NCBI RefSeq assembly: GCF_001514265.1
Contig: NZ_KQ948995.1
Location: 265,370 to 329,369, forward strand
Reading direction: 5' to 3'
Source of the DNA: Streptomyces resistomycificus
GTDB taxonomy: Bacteria > Actinomycetota > Actinomycetes > Streptomycetales > Streptomycetaceae
DNA: 64,000 nt
Shown here: positions 50,104 to 59,534 of the stretch, in pieces
How positions within the stretch are numbered: the first letter of the stretch is position 1
How the letters are laid out: every line of letters starts with the position of its first letter
Program-made: the position numbers and the translations under genes
Notes under the pieces: model-generated
What the model was told of the DNA's origin: nothing
The model's database searches: none
The model's input: only the letters and a program-made list of their open reading frames with translations

Positions 50104-51615
50104 TCAGCCGCCCGAGAGCACCCTGACCAGGTCTTCCGCCGTCCGACAGCGGTCCAGGAGCTCCTTGACGTGATTTCGCGTTCCGCGAAGCGGTTCGAGG
50201 GTTGGGACGCGCTGGAGCGAATCCCGGCCCGGCAGGTCGAAGATCACGGAGTCCCAGGAGGCCGCGGCCACGTCGTCGGCGTACTGCTCGAGGCAGCGGC
50301 CGCGGAAGTACGCGCGCGTGTCCTCAGGCGGCTTCGTACGCGCCCGCTCGACCTCGTTCTCGTCCAGCAGGCGCTTGATGCGTCCGCGGGCCGCCAGCCG
50401 GTTGTAGAGGCCCTTGTCGGGGCGTACGTCGGCGTACTGGAGGTCGACCAGGTGCAGTCGCGCCGCGTCCCAGTCGAGGTTGTCACGGCGGCGGTAGCCC
50501 TCCATGAGTTCCCTCTTCGCTACCCAGTCCAGCTCGCCGGCCAGACTCATCGGGTCGTTCTCCAGGCGGTTGAGGGTGTCCTCCCAGCGGGCCAGGACGT
50601 CCTTGGTCTGGTCGTCGGCGTCGGCGCCGAACCGTTCCTCGACGTACTTGCGGGACAGCTCGAAGTACTCCATCTGCAGCTGGACCGCGGTGAGTGTCCG
50701 GCCGCTGCGGAGCGTGACCAGACGCTTGAGCGTCGGGTCGTGGGAGACCTGGTGGAGGGTGCGGACGGGCTGGTCCACGGCCAGGTCGACGGCGATGAAG
50801 CCGTCTTCGATCATGGACAGGACGAGCGCCGTCGTGCCCAGCTTGAGGTAGGTCGAGATCTCGGAGAGGTTGGCGTCGCCGATGATCACGTGCAGCCGGC
50901 GGTACTTCTCGGCGTCGGCGTGCGGCTCGTCACGGGTGTTGATGATCGGGCGCTTGAGGGTGGTCTCCAGGCCCACCTCGACCTCGAAGTAGTCGGCGCG
51001 CTGGCTGAGCTGGAAGCCGTGCTCGTGGCCGTCCTGGCCGATGCCGACGCGGCCCGCTCCGGTGACGACCTGGCGGGAGACGAAGAAGGGCGTCAGGTGG
51101 CGCACGATGTCCGAGAAGGGGGTCTCCCGCTTCATCAGGTAGTTCTCGTGCGTGCCGTAGGAGGCGCCCTTGTTGTCGGTGTTGTTCTTGTAGAGGTGGA
51201 TCGGCTGGGCGCCGGGGAGCTGGGCCGCCCGTTCCGCCGCCTCGGCCATGATGCGTTCGCCGGCCTTGTCCCACAGCACCGCGTCGCGCGGGTTGGTGAC
51301 CTCCGGGGCGCTGTACTCGGGGTGTGCGTGGTCGACGTAGAGCCTGGCGCCGTTGGTGAGGATCACGTTGGCCAGGCCGATGTCCTCGTCGGTGAGCTGG
51401 GTGGAGTCGGCCGCCTCGCGGGCGAGGTCGAAGCCTCGCGCGTCCCGCAGCGGGTTCTCCTCCTCGAAGTCCCAGCGGGCCCGCCGGGCCCGGTGCATCG
51501 CCGCCGCGTAGGCGTTGACGATCTGGGACGAGGTGAGCATGGCATTGGCGTTGGGGTGACCGGGGACGGAGATCCCGTACTCCGTCTCGATGCCCATTAC
51601 TCGCCGTACGGTCAT
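50104..51615 (-). CDS. dop: Pup deamidase/depupylase Dop
   Basis: A 503-residue PafA paralogue that deamidates Pup's C-terminal Gln and also removes Pup from substrates. RRVMGIETEYGIS carries the active-site Glu10, and LYVDHAHPEYSAPE carries the nucleophile or base Asp95. The characteristic Dop loop (about 46-78, rich in Arg, Asp and Glu) is present and distinguishes it from PafA. LYKNNTDNKGASYGTHENYL and RPIINTRDEPHADAEKYRRL are shared family motifs. It lies 156 bases upstream of pup. Confidence 0.97.
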   Translation of the reverse strand: MTVRRVMGIETEYGISVPGHPNANAMLTSSQIVNAYAAAMHRARRARWDFEEENPLRDARGFDLAREAADSTQLTDEDIGLANVILTNGARLYVDHAHPEYSAPEVTNPRDAVLWDKAGERIMAEAAERAAQLPGAQPIHLYKNNTDNKGASYGTHENYLMKRETPFSDIVRHLTPFFVSRQVVTGAGRVGIGQDGHEHGFQLSQRADYFEVEVGLETTLKRPIINTRDEPHADAEKYRRLHVIIGDANLSEISTYLKLGTTALVLSMIEDGFIAVDLAVDQPVRTLHQVSHDPTLKRLVTLRSGRTLTAVQLQMEYFELSRKYVEERFGADADDQTKDVLARWEDTLNRLENDPMSLAGELDWVAKRELMEGYRRRDNLDWDAARLHLVDLQYADVRPDKGLYNRLAARGRIKRLLDENEVERARTKPPEDTRAYFRGRCLEQYADDVAAASWDSVIFDLPGRDSLQRVPTLEPLRGTRNHVKELLDRCRTAEDLVRVLSGG

Positions 51616-51794
51616 GCGGCCCTCCTTGCCCGGCGGCGTCCTCGGTCGGGGACGCCGCTCAAGTACCGCTGGCGCTCCGGTGCGTGTGCGGTGCCCGTCC
51701 CCGCACTGCGCGACTCGGCGGTACCGAAGAGCCTAGAACGGCTCTGCGCTGGTGGGGAGATCATTTGCGTCATTGCCTTGCTCCAGCTTCACCC

Positions 51795-51839
51795 GAAAAA
51801 CAGTCGGCTGCGGGTACCCGGTGAGGGCACCCGCAGCCG
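51795..51839 (-). terminator. Intrinsic terminator after arc
   Basis: An 11-bp stem CGGCTGCGGGT/ACCCGCAGCCG (51805-51815 with 51829-51839) is followed on the minus strand by ACTGTTTTTCGGG. It begins ten bases after the arc stop. It implies dop-pup-prcBA has its own promoter in 51616-51795. Confidence 0.85.
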
Positions 51840-51848
51840 CCCTGCTTT

Positions 51849-53615
51849 TTACAGGTACTGACCGGTGTTCGCCACCGTGTCGATGGAGCGGCCGGTGTCC
51901 GCACCCTGCTTTCCGGTGATGAGCGTACGGATGTAAACGATCCGTTCGCCCTTCTTACCGGAGATGCGGGCCCAGTCGTCCGGGTTGGTGGTGTTGGGCA
52001 GGTCCTCGTTCTCCTTGAACTCGTCCACGCATGCCTGGAGGAGGTGGGAGACCCTGAGGCCCTTCTGGTTGTGTTCGAGGAAGTCCTTGATCGCCATTTT
52101 CTTGGCGCGGCCCACGATGTTCTCGATCATGGCGCCGGAATTGAAGTCCTTGAAGTAGAGGACTTCCTTGTCGCCGTTGGCGTAGGTGACTTCCAGGAAG
52201 CGGTTTTCCTCGGATTCGGCGTACATGTGTTCCACGGCTGTCTGGATCATGCTGCCGACCGTGGTGGCCTTGCTGCCGCCGTGCTCGCCGAGGTCGTCGG
52301 AGTGCAGCGGGAGGCGCTCGGTGAGGTACTTGCCGAAGATGTCCTTGGCCGCCTCGGCGTCCGGACGTTCGATCTTGATCTTCACGTCGAGTCGGCCGGG
52401 CCGCAGGATGGCGGGGTCGATCATGTCCTCGCGGTTGGAGGCGCCGATCACGACCACGTTCTGCAGGCCCTCCACGCCGTCGATCTCGGCGAGCAGCTGC
52501 GGGACGATGGTGTTCTCCACGTCCGAGCTGACACCGGAGCCACGGGTGCGGAAGAGGGACTCCATCTCGTCGAAGAAGACGATGACGGGGGTGCCCTCGC
52601 TGGCCTTCTCGCGAGCACGCTGGAAGACCAGGCGGATCTGCCGCTCGGTCTCGCCGACGTACTTGTTCAGGAGCTCGGGGCCCTTGATGTTGAGGAAGAA
52701 GCTCTTGCCCTGGGCCTGACCGGTGACCTCGGCGACCTTCTTGGCCAGCGAGTTGGCGACGGCCTTGGCGATGAGCGTCTTGCCGCATCCAGGGGGCCCG
52801 TACAGCAGGACGCCCTTGGGCGGCCGCAGTTCGTGCTCCTTGAACAGGTCGGGGTAGAGGTACGGCAGCTCGACCGCGTCGCGGATCGCCTCGATCTGGC
52901 CGCCCAGACCGCCGATCTGCTCGTAGCCGATGTCCGGGACCTCTTCGAGGACGAGTTCCTCGACCTCGCTCTTCGGTACGACCTCGTAGACATAGCCGGA
53001 GCGGGGTTCGAGCAGCAGGGCGTCGCCGGGACGGATGGTCACGTCCAGCAGCGGCTCGGCGAGCCGCACCACCCGTTCCTCGTCCGTGTGCCCCACCACG
53101 AGGGCGCGCTCGCCGTCCTCGAGGATCTCCTTGAGGGTGACGATGTCGCCGACGCTCTCGTACTCCATGGCCTCGACCACGTTGAGAGCCTCGTTGAGCA
53201 TTACTTCCTGGCCGCGTCGGAGCTCTTCGACCTCGACGCTCGGGCTGACGTTCACCCGCAGTTTGCGGCCGCCGGTGAAGATGTCGGCGGTGCCGTCCTC
53301 GTTCGCCGTGAGGAACACGCCGAAGCCGGCCGGCGGCTGCGCGAGCCGGTCGACTTCCTCCTTGAGGGCCACGATCTGGTCTCGGGCCTCACGGAGCGTG
53401 TTGGCGAGTCGCTCGTTCTGGGCGGACACGCCGGCCAGGTTGGTCTGCAGCTCGACGATCCGCTCTTCGAGAATCCTCGTGTGTCGCGGAGAGTCGGCGA
53501 GCTTACGTCGCAGGACGGCGATCTCCTGCTCAAGGTAGGCAACCTGCCCGGCGGGGTCTTCGGACCCTCGTCCCGGGCGGATGCCGCGGTTCATGTCGTC
53601 GTCGTGGGCTGCCAC
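51849..53615 (-). CDS. arc: Proteasome-activating AAA ATPase ARC/Mpa
   Basis: A 588-residue hexameric unfoldase that recognises Pup and feeds substrates to the 20S core. An N-terminal coiled coil (about 20-95) binds Pup. Two OB folds (about 95-235) follow, then an AAA domain with Walker A GPPGCGKT (273-280), Walker B IVFFDE (about 345-350) and the arginine-finger region PAILRPGRLD. The C-terminal GQYL provides the penultimate Tyr that opens the alpha-ring gate. GTG 53615, spaced properly from GGAGGAGG, gives VAAHDDDMNRGIRPG. It is divergent from the ferredoxin gene. Confidence 0.97.
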   Translation of the reverse strand: MAAHDDDMNRGIRPGRGSEDPAGQVAYLEQEIAVLRRKLADSPRHTRILEERIVELQTNLAGVSAQNERLANTLREARDQIVALKEEVDRLAQPPAGFGVFLTANEDGTADIFTGGRKLRVNVSPSVEVEELRRGQEVMLNEALNVVEAMEYESVGDIVTLKEILEDGERALVVGHTDEERVVRLAEPLLDVTIRPGDALLLEPRSGYVYEVVPKSEVEELVLEEVPDIGYEQIGGLGGQIEAIRDAVELPYLYPDLFKEHELRPPKGVLLYGPPGCGKTLIAKAVANSLAKKVAEVTGQAQGKSFFLNIKGPELLNKYVGETERQIRLVFQRAREKASEGTPVIVFFDEMESLFRTRGSGVSSDVENTIVPQLLAEIDGVEGLQNVVVIGASNREDMIDPAILRPGRLDVKIKIERPDAEAAKDIFGKYLTERLPLHSDDLGEHGGSKATTVGSMIQTAVEHMYAESEENRFLEVTYANGDKEVLYFKDFNSGAMIENIVGRAKKMAIKDFLEHNQKGLRVSHLLQACVDEFKENEDLPNTTNPDDWARISGKKGERIVYIRTLITGKQGADTGRSIDTVANTGQYL

Positions 53616-53860
53616 GGTCCTCACCTCCTCCAAGGGGAGCTGGACGCTTCCAGACCCTACCTGGGTGGGTGTCGATTGAAACCCCTAGATCACAAAGACT
53701 GTCGGGGTGTGTCCGATCTTCACCCTTGCGCTCTCCCTCACGCCAGGGGAATACCCACCGAACATGATTGGAAAGCTGCCGGAGGTAGGGTCGAAGCGTT
53801 CAACACCCGTCAGAGCTGGCCGGATTCCCGTAAGGCTCGGCATCGAAACGGCAGGAGACC

Positions 53861-54166
53861 ATGAGCGTGCAGCAGGAGGCCGCGGTCGGCAGCGAGGACC
53901 TGGAGGTCTGGATCGACCAGGATCTCTGTACCGGTGACGGCATCTGCGTCCAGTACGCGCCCGAGGTGTTCGAGCTGGACATCGACGGACTGGCCTATGT
54001 GAAGAGCTCCGGCGACGAGTTGCTGCAGGACAAGGGCGCCACAACGCCCGTGCCGCTGCCGCTCCTCACGGATGTGGTGGACTCGGCGAAGGAGTGTCCG
54101 GGCGAGTGCATCCATGTCCGTCGGGTTTCGGACAGGGTCGAGATCTACGGCCCGGACGCCGAGTGA
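53861..54166 (+). CDS. [3Fe-4S] ferredoxin
   Basis: A 101-residue small ferredoxin. Cys23-x5-Cys29 (DLCTGDGICV) and Cys79-x3-Cys83 (CPGEC) match the pattern of [3Fe-4S] ferredoxins that pass electrons to P450s in Streptomyces. A third Cys of a [4Fe-4S] CxxC pair is absent. A 15-residue insert (SSGDELLQDKGATTP) separates the halves. ATG 53861. No P450 or reductase gene adjoins it; the nearest P450 is the conservon member 23 kb away. Confidence 0.9.
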   Translation: MSVQQEAAVGSEDLEVWIDQDLCTGDGICVQYAPEVFELDIDGLAYVKSSGDELLQDKGATTPVPLPLLTDVVDSAKECPGECIHVRRVSDRVEIYGPDAE

Positions 54167-54232
54167 CCCTTCCGCTACCCGGTGTTACTACTGTCGTGCT
54201 GTCCGATGAGTCACACACGCCGGGGGCGCGCC

Positions 54233-54811
54233 TCAGACGGTCTGCGCTCCGGCGGGCGTCGAGCGGACGAACGCGCCGTTCTTCCACGCCCACTTCGCGC
54301 TGTCCTTGACGTCCGGGCAGCAACTGGGCACGTCGGCGGACGAGTAGCCGAGGAGTGTCGCGAGCACGGCTCCGTCCCGCAGGGCGAAGTCGGTCACGGT
54401 GATGCGGTCCTTGGGTTCGACCAGGGTCGCGACGACCCGGGGTCTGCCGGTGTCCGCGGACCGGGTCAGGACGTACACGCCGTCGGGCGGGGTTCCCATC
54501 GGGGCGTCGCAGTGCACCACGACCACCGTCTCGGGCCTGCCGTCCCCGTCGAGGTCTCCTGAGACCTTCTTCAGTACGAGCTCCTTGACCGGGCCGCACT
54601 CGAGCGGGAAGTCCACGCCCGCGGGGTCCGGCGCCGTGGTGACGGCCGGGGCGGTTCCGGGCCCGGGGGCGGCCGCCTGCGCCGCCGTCGCCGGGTTGGG
54701 CTGCAGGACCGAGGACAGGGCCACCACGCCGGCCAGCGCGGTGGCGGTGGCGAGCCAGTGGATCGGACGGGTGTGCGTGTGTGCCAGTTCCGGGACGGCG
54801 GATTGCTGCAC
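54233..54811 (-). CDS. Secreted protein with a VCBS-like motif
   Basis: A 192-residue protein with an N-terminal export signal (IHWLATATALAGVVALSSVL) and an Ala/Pro linker. The mature domain contains VSGDLDGDGRPETVVVVHCD, a calcium-binding-like DxDGDG loop as in VCBS/FG-GAP repeats. Further Cys residues (ECGPVKEL, SCCPDV) suggest disulfides. No enzyme family is recognised. GTG 54811 follows GGGAGACACC. It is convergent with the ferredoxin gene. Confidence 0.75.
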   Translation of the reverse strand: MQQSAVPELAHTHTRPIHWLATATALAGVVALSSVLQPNPATAAQAAAPGPGTAPAVTTAPDPAGVDFPLECGPVKELVLKKVSGDLDGDGRPETVVVVHCDAPMGTPPDGVYVLTRSADTGRPRVVATLVEPKDRITVTDFALRDGAVLATLLGYSSADVPSCCPDVKDSAKWAWKNGAFVRSTPAGAQTV

Positions 54812-54970
54812 TAGGGGTGTCTCCCGAGGGCTGTACCGGTGGTGGGGGTGGCCAGAATGGTGCCACACGTCACAGTGCGGCGGAACGGCGGGGTGACGGT
54901 TTCCAGGGCAGGAGCCGCGCGGTTTCGGCCACGGTCGACGCGGCTGCCGGCGTTGCGTCAACACAAAAGC

Positions 54971-55014
54971 GCCGTGGCCCAGTTCCCCGACGTCTGCGGG
55001 AACTGGGCCACGGC
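54971..55014 (-). terminator. Strong terminator after trmI
   Basis: A 17-bp perfect stem GCCGTGGCCCAGTTCCC/GGGAACTGGGCCACGGC with a 10-base loop, followed on the minus strand by GCTTTTGTGT. It lies 54 bases past the trmI stop. Confidence 0.9.
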
Positions 55015-55068
55015 TCTTGTACGTTGTCGGCGCACCGGGCGACGGCACCGGTCCGCCTCGGGCGGGCT

Positions 55069-55971
55069 CTAGCGGCCGGCGCCGCCGTCGGCGTTGGGGC
55101 CGGTGTAGTCGTCGCCGTAGGCACCCTTGGCGGGGCGGCGGCGGCGCATGGGCGGCTCGACGCCGTCGGCGAGGCGGCGGGCGGTGAGCAGGAAGCCGGT
55201 GTGGCCGATCATGCGGTGGTCCGGGCGGACGGCCAGACCCTCGACGTGCCAGTTACGGATCATCGACTCCCAGGAGGTCGGCTCGTTGAAGCAGCCGATC
55301 TCGCGGATGGACTCGACGGTCCGGGCGAGCTGGGTGGTGGTCGCGACGTAGCAGCACAGGATGCCGCCCGGGACCAGCGCCTTGGAGACGGCCTCCAGGC
55401 ACTCCCAGGGGGCGAGCATGTCGAGGATGACCCGGTCGACGTCGGCGTCGGACAGGTTGTCCTGGAGGTCGCCCACGGTGAGCTGCCAGGCGGGGTGCGG
55501 GCCGCCGAAGTAGCGCTCCACGTTCTGCTGGGCGATCTCGGCGAAGTCCTCGCGGCGCTCGTAGGAGTGCAGCATGCCCTGGTCGCCGATGGCACGCAGC
55601 AGGAAGCTGCTGAGCGAGCCGGAGCCGACGCCGGCCTCGACCACGCGTGCGCCGGGGAAGATGTCGGCGAAGGCGAGGATCTGCCCCGCGTCCTTCGGGT
55701 AGACGACGGCTGCCCCGCGGGGCATGGACAGGACGTAGTCGGGGAGCAGGGGGCGCAGCGCGAGGTAGGCGACGTTCCCGGTGGTGCGGACAACGCTGCC
55801 CTCGGGAGCGCCGATCAGTTCGTCGTGCGGGAAGGAACCCTTGTGGGTGTGGAAGTTCTTCCCGGCCTCGAGCGTGAACGTGTAGTGGCGGCCCTTGGGG
55901 TCGGTCAGCTGAACCTGGTCCCCGACCTTGAAGGGCCCGCGCCTGCGGGCGGCACCGGTCGGTTCGGACAT
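55069..55971 (-). CDS. trmI: tRNA (adenine58-N1)-methyltransferase TrmI
   Basis: A 300-residue methyltransferase that makes m1A58 in the T-loop of tRNAs. The N-terminal beta domain (GPFKVGDQVQLTDPKGRHYT), the SAM-binding VVEAGVGSGSLSSFLLRAIG and motif IV DRVILDMLAPWE are complete. The C-terminal basic and Gly-rich tail (MRRRRPAKGAYGDDYTG) extends past the bacterial core. It functions as a homotetramer in relatives. A 68-bp gap separates it from the M50 protease gene upstream on the same strand. Confidence 0.93.
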   Translation of the reverse strand: MSEPTGAARRRGPFKVGDQVQLTDPKGRHYTFTLEAGKNFHTHKGSFPHDELIGAPEGSVVRTTGNVAYLALRPLLPDYVLSMPRGAAVVYPKDAGQILAFADIFPGARVVEAGVGSGSLSSFLLRAIGDQGMLHSYERREDFAEIAQQNVERYFGGPHPAWQLTVGDLQDNLSDADVDRVILDMLAPWECLEAVSKALVPGGILCCYVATTTQLARTVESIREIGCFNEPTSWESMIRNWHVEGLAVRPDHRMIGHTGFLLTARRLADGVEPPMRRRRPAKGAYGDDYTGPNADGGAGR

Positions 55972-56039
55972 GTGAACAGCCTACCGGCGTTTACGGGGGC
56001 CGCCGACCACGGCCTGGCGGCGCTTCGGGAGAGCGGTGT

Positions 56040-57629
56040 TCAGTTCGGGCGGGCCATCGCCTTGACGAAGGCCCGCTCCACGTCCGCGGCGGACAGGACG
56101 CCGAAGATCTCGCCGGTCTCCTCGACGACCAGGTACTCGGTGGCGGGGGTGGCGCGCAGGGCGTCGAGGAGGTCCTCGCCGGCCAGCTCCGCGGAGACGC
56201 GCATGCCGTCGGTGAGGTCCTGGGCGAGACCGCTGACGGCGACCCAGGGGCGGCGGTGTTCGGGTACGCCGACGATGGCGGCCTCGCGGACCAGGGACAG
56301 GGGATGGCCGTCCGGGTCGACGACGACCAGGGCGCGGGCGCCGGCGGCGTTGGCTCGGCGCAGGGCCTCGGAGAGCGGGGTGTCGGACTCCACGGGGACC
56401 GCGCGGCGGGTGAGGTTGCGGGCGCGCAGCTCGGGGAGGTGTTCGCGCAGGCGGGCCATGCGCAGGCTGTTGCCGGCGCCGGTCCAGATGATCGCGGCGA
56501 GGATCGCGGCCAGCAGGGCGTCCATGACGGTGTCCATGCCGACGTTGTCCTCGGCGCTGGATCCGAGGGCTCCGGACTGGGTGAGCAGCGGCAGGCCGAT
56601 GAGGACGGCGACGGCGAGGGCGCGGCCGACCCAGGCGGCGGCGACGGTGCCGGTCATGGGCCTGCCGGTGATCTTCCAGACGATCGCGCGCAGCATCCGG
56701 CCGCCGTCGAGGGGCAGGCCGGGCAGGAGGTTGAAGGCGGCGACGATCAGGTTGGAGATCATCAGGCCGGCCAGCAGCACGCCGGGGACCGTGCCCGGTT
56801 CGACGGGCTGCAGGGCGAGGTAGAAGAGGCCGGCGAGCACGAGGGAGAGCAGCGGTCCGACGAAGGCCAGCCAGAACTCCCGGCCCGGGGTCTCGGCCTC
56901 CTTCTCGATCTCGGAGACCCCGCCGAAGAACTGGAGCTGGATGCGGCGGACGGGCAGCTTGAAGCGCAGGGCCGCGACCGTGTGAGCCAGTTCGTGGACG
57001 AGGACGGAGGCGTAGAAGGCGACCGCGAAGAAGAGGGAGACCAGGTAGCGGGCCGCGCCGAGTTCCGGCAGCACGCGGTCGAGCTGGCCGCCGAACACCC
57101 AGGTGATCAGCGCCGCCACGAGGAACCAGCTGGGTGCGACGTACACCGGCACGCCGAACGGCCGTCCCATCAGCAGCCCACCACCGGGGTCCTTCGGACG
57201 CCGGGGCGGACGGCCCTTGACGGGATCGGAGTGAGCGAGGGTCCGGTCGCCGGCGTGGGGGTGGGGTTGGGCTTGGGGGTGGTTCTCGGCAGGACCGTGA
57301 GCTTGCGGGGACTCCGAGGCGCCTTCTCGGGGTCGCTCGGTTTCGGGCGTCCTCGCGTCGGGCGTCTTCGCTTCGGGATTTCCTTCCCCGGCCCCCTCGG
57401 CAGCCTTCGGCCCCTCGGCAGCTTTCGCCTGGACCGGCTTCGTCTTTCGCGTCCCGGCGTCGCCCGTCGTGCCGTCGCCTTGGGGGAGGTCCGGCCGGCG
57501 TACGACCATGGTCGGTTCGTCGGGGATCGGGGGCGCGGGGTCGGGGGCCGGGGTCGCAGGTGCTGCGTGCTGCTCGGCCGACTCGTCGTTGCCGGGCCGC
57601 GGCTGCCGGCTACCGCCGCTCTCGTCCAC
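56040..57629 (-). CDS. Site-2-type M50 intramembrane metalloprotease with CBS domains
   Basis: A 529-residue membrane protein. The first 150 residues are a Pro/Ala/Glu-rich, probably disordered extension. The membrane core starts at MGRPFGVPVYVAPSWF. Zinc ligands His212 and His216 with Glu213 lie in VHELAHTVAAL, and the third ligand Asp308 in NLLPGLPLDGGRML. A C-terminal pair of CBS motifs (about 395-525, VESDTPLSEALRRANAAGAR, EYLVVEETGEIFGVLSAADV) may bind adenosyl ligands, as in Rip3-like proteases. It could cleave an anti-sigma factor or other membrane protein; the substrate is unknown. GTG 57629 after GAGGGGAC is used. An internal ATG at residue 154 would remove the extension. Confidence 0.9.
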   Translation of the reverse strand: MDESGGSRQPRPGNDESAEQHAAPATPAPDPAPPIPDEPTMVVRRPDLPQGDGTTGDAGTRKTKPVQAKAAEGPKAAEGAGEGNPEAKTPDARTPETERPREGASESPQAHGPAENHPQAQPHPHAGDRTLAHSDPVKGRPPRRPKDPGGGLLMGRPFGVPVYVAPSWFLVAALITWVFGGQLDRVLPELGAARYLVSLFFAVAFYASVLVHELAHTVAALRFKLPVRRIQLQFFGGVSEIEKEAETPGREFWLAFVGPLLSLVLAGLFYLALQPVEPGTVPGVLLAGLMISNLIVAAFNLLPGLPLDGGRMLRAIVWKITGRPMTGTVAAAWVGRALAVAVLIGLPLLTQSGALGSSAEDNVGMDTVMDALLAAILAAIIWTGAGNSLRMARLREHLPELRARNLTRRAVPVESDTPLSEALRRANAAGARALVVVDPDGHPLSLVREAAIVGVPEHRRPWVAVSGLAQDLTDGMRVSAELAGEDLLDALRATPATEYLVVEETGEIFGVLSAADVERAFVKAMARPN

Positions 57630-57802
57630 GATGTCCCCTCGTTCGAAGCGTCTCCCGCGCCTGCCGGACGGGAGGGTCTCGGGTCGATGGTATGCGGCCG
57701 TCGCGACGCGGCCCGCCCCGGCACCCCCCGTGTTTCCACAGCGGCACGGCCGCCACGAGGCGACTGGGTCACTGTCAGTGGCGGGCCGTATGGTCTGTGG
57801 TC

Positions 57803-58780
<978 letters not shown>

Positions 58781-58794
58781 CGAAGGAGACTTAC

Positions 58795-59466
58795 GTGGCC
58801 ATCCGCGTCCTACTGGTCGACGACCAGCCGCTGCTGCGCACCGGCTTCCGGATGATCCTGGAGGCCGAGCAGGACCTCGCGGTCGTCGGCGAGGCCGGAG
58901 ACGGCCTCCAGGCGCTCGACCAGGTGCGGGCCCTGCAGCCCGACGTGGTTCTGATGGACATCCGTATGCCGCGGATGGACGGTGTGGAGGCGACCCGGCA
59001 GATCACCGGCCCCGGCCGGGACGGTCCGGCCAAGGTGCTGGTGCTGACCACGTTCGACCTCGACGAGTACGTCGTGGAGGCGCTGCGTGCGGGAGCCAGC
59101 GGGTTCCTGCTGAAGGACGCCCCGGCCAACGAACTGGTCCAGGCGATCCGGGTGGTGGCCTCGGGCGAGGCGATGCTCGCGCCGAGTATCACACGCCGGC
59201 TGCTCGACAAGTACGCCACGCATCTGCCGTCCGGCGAGGAACCGGTGCCGGACACGTTGCACACGCTCACCGACCGCGAGGTGGAGGTGCTGAAGCTGGT
59301 GGCGCGCGGGCTGTCCAACGCGGAGATCGCCGCCGACCTCTTCGTCAGCGAGACCACCGTCAAGACGCACGTCGGGCACGTCCTGACCAAGCTGGGCCTG
59401 CGCGACCGCGTGCAGGCGGCGGTGTACGCGTACGAGAGCGGGCTGGTGCGCCCCGGCGCGCAGTAG
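58795..59466 (+). CDS. NarL/LuxR-family response regulator
   Basis: A 223-residue regulator. The receiver domain has Asp9 and Asp10 (VLLVDDQPLLR), phospho-acceptor Asp55 (VVLMDIRMPRMDG) and the conserved Lys (SGFLLKDAP). The LuxR helix-turn-helix is at about 155-215 (LTDREVEVLKLVARGLSNAE, IAADLFVSETTVKTHVGHVL). The GTG start follows GAAGGAGACTTAC. No histidine kinase gene is adjacent, so it is either an orphan or paired with a distant kinase. It may be cotranscribed with the recB-like gene. Confidence 0.93.
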   Translation: MAIRVLLVDDQPLLRTGFRMILEAEQDLAVVGEAGDGLQALDQVRALQPDVVLMDIRMPRMDGVEATRQITGPGRDGPAKVLVLTTFDLDEYVVEALRAGASGFLLKDAPANELVQAIRVVASGEAMLAPSITRRLLDKYATHLPSGEEPVPDTLHTLTDREVEVLKLVARGLSNAEIAADLFVSETTVKTHVGHVLTKLGLRDRVQAAVYAYESGLVRPGAQ

Positions 59467-59483
59467 GACGACCGCGACAAGAA

Positions 59484-59515
59484 GAGGGCGCCCCCTGCGA
59501 GCAGGGGGCGCCCTC
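59484..59515. terminator. Bidirectional terminator
   Basis: A 15-bp perfect stem GAGGGCGCCCCCTGC/GCAGGGGGCGCCCTC separated by GA, in the gap between the convergent response regulator and binding-protein genes. Confidence 0.9.
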
Positions 59516-59534
59516 GGCGTTCGTACGGCGTCCG

